Assembly: GCF_004027225.2 (NCBI RefSeq)
Contig: NC_044277.2
Span: 27,232,995 to 27,296,994, forward strand
Origin: Strigops habroptila
Lineage: Eukaryota > Chordata > Aves > Psittaciformes > Psittacidae
Length of the DNA stretch: 64,000 bases
Direction of reading: 5' to 3'
How positions within the stretch are numbered: position 1 is the first letter of the stretch; each line of letters opens with the position of its first letter. The notes beneath the pieces were generated by a model. That model worked only from the letters and a program-made list of their open reading frames with translations. It had not been told where the DNA came from and made no database searches. Made by a program: the position numbers and the translations under genes. Below, piece after piece: positions 63,766 through 64,000 of this stretch.

Positions 63766-64000
63766 TAGTGTGTGGGGTTTTTTTTCTCCTCACTTTCGGA
63801 GAAGACGTCAGGTAGACCTGTGCCTGCGTCCACTTCTTACCATTTAGGAAGCACATACTTACTGTAAGAGCGGTTCAACCACCACTCCCGAGGGTGGACT
63901 TGCGTGAATAAAATTGAGCAATGCATATTTCAGATGTTTTTATATTGCTCAACTCTGGTGTTTTATCGCTGGGCGGGAGGGATCGGACCTTGCCAACCCT
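63766..64000. other. Upstream flank of CA2 beyond the CpG island
   Basis: Ordinary-composition sequence. Apart from a CRE-like TGACGTCT on the minus strand at 63803-63810, I see nothing I can name. Confidence 0.5.

Noticed and set aside
62774-63847. Several overlapping open frames of 76-231 codons on both strands around the CA2 promoter
   Set aside because: They are Arg/Gly/Pro/Ala-rich, occur in every frame, and lie in a CpG island where stop codons are scarce. None resembles a known protein, and they overlap CA2 exon 1 and its promoter.
1-64000. CRISPR arrays, bacterial operons, tRNA or rRNA genes
   Set aside because: No regularly spaced repeats, no tRNA-like internal promoter boxes noticed and no rRNA sequence; the window is vertebrate nuclear DNA.

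Overview
The window is vertebrate nuclear DNA, almost certainly from a bird. It is mostly AT-rich, non-coding, and carries several CR1 LINE 3' ends (including the typical ATTCTATG-type tail), one endogenous-retrovirus solo LTR of a type I know from Neoaves, and a GC-rich CpG-island promoter. The only protein-coding gene I can support is carbonic anhydrase II (CA2). It lies on the minus strand from about 63.1 kb down to about 45 kb. No bacterial-type operons, CRISPR arrays, tRNA or rRNA genes were found.

Layout: 1 to about 45.0 kb is intergenic sequence downstream (3') of CA2. It holds CR1 fragments near 0.7, 17.7-17.9, 22.0, 22.6-22.8, 35.3-35.4 and 43.6-43.7 kb, a 709-bp solo LTR at 6.6-7.3 kb, several microsatellites and poly-A/T tracts, and no gene I recognise. 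A short exon-like segment near 14.4 kb is a lead only. About 45.0-63.1 kb is CA2, with seven coding exons that splice into a complete 260-residue reading frame. The six introns are about 0.55, 10.3, 1.4, 0.75, 1.0 and 2.4 kb in order of transcription, all GT-AG. About 62.6-63.8 kb is the CpG island with a TATA box, GC boxes, a 14-bp tandem repeat and a Z-DNA-prone tract.

The CA2 product is intact and should be active. The three zinc-binding histidines (94, 96, 119), the proton-shuttle His64, Glu106, Thr199/Thr200 and Trp209 are all present (human CA II numbering). It is unusually rich in cysteine (eight, against one in the human enzyme). The most unusual non-coding structure is a near-perfect 64-nt inverted repeat in CA2 intron 6, which would fold into a long hairpin in the pre-mRNA. 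I found no convincing new multi-gene system; the findings are local structural and regulatory leads.
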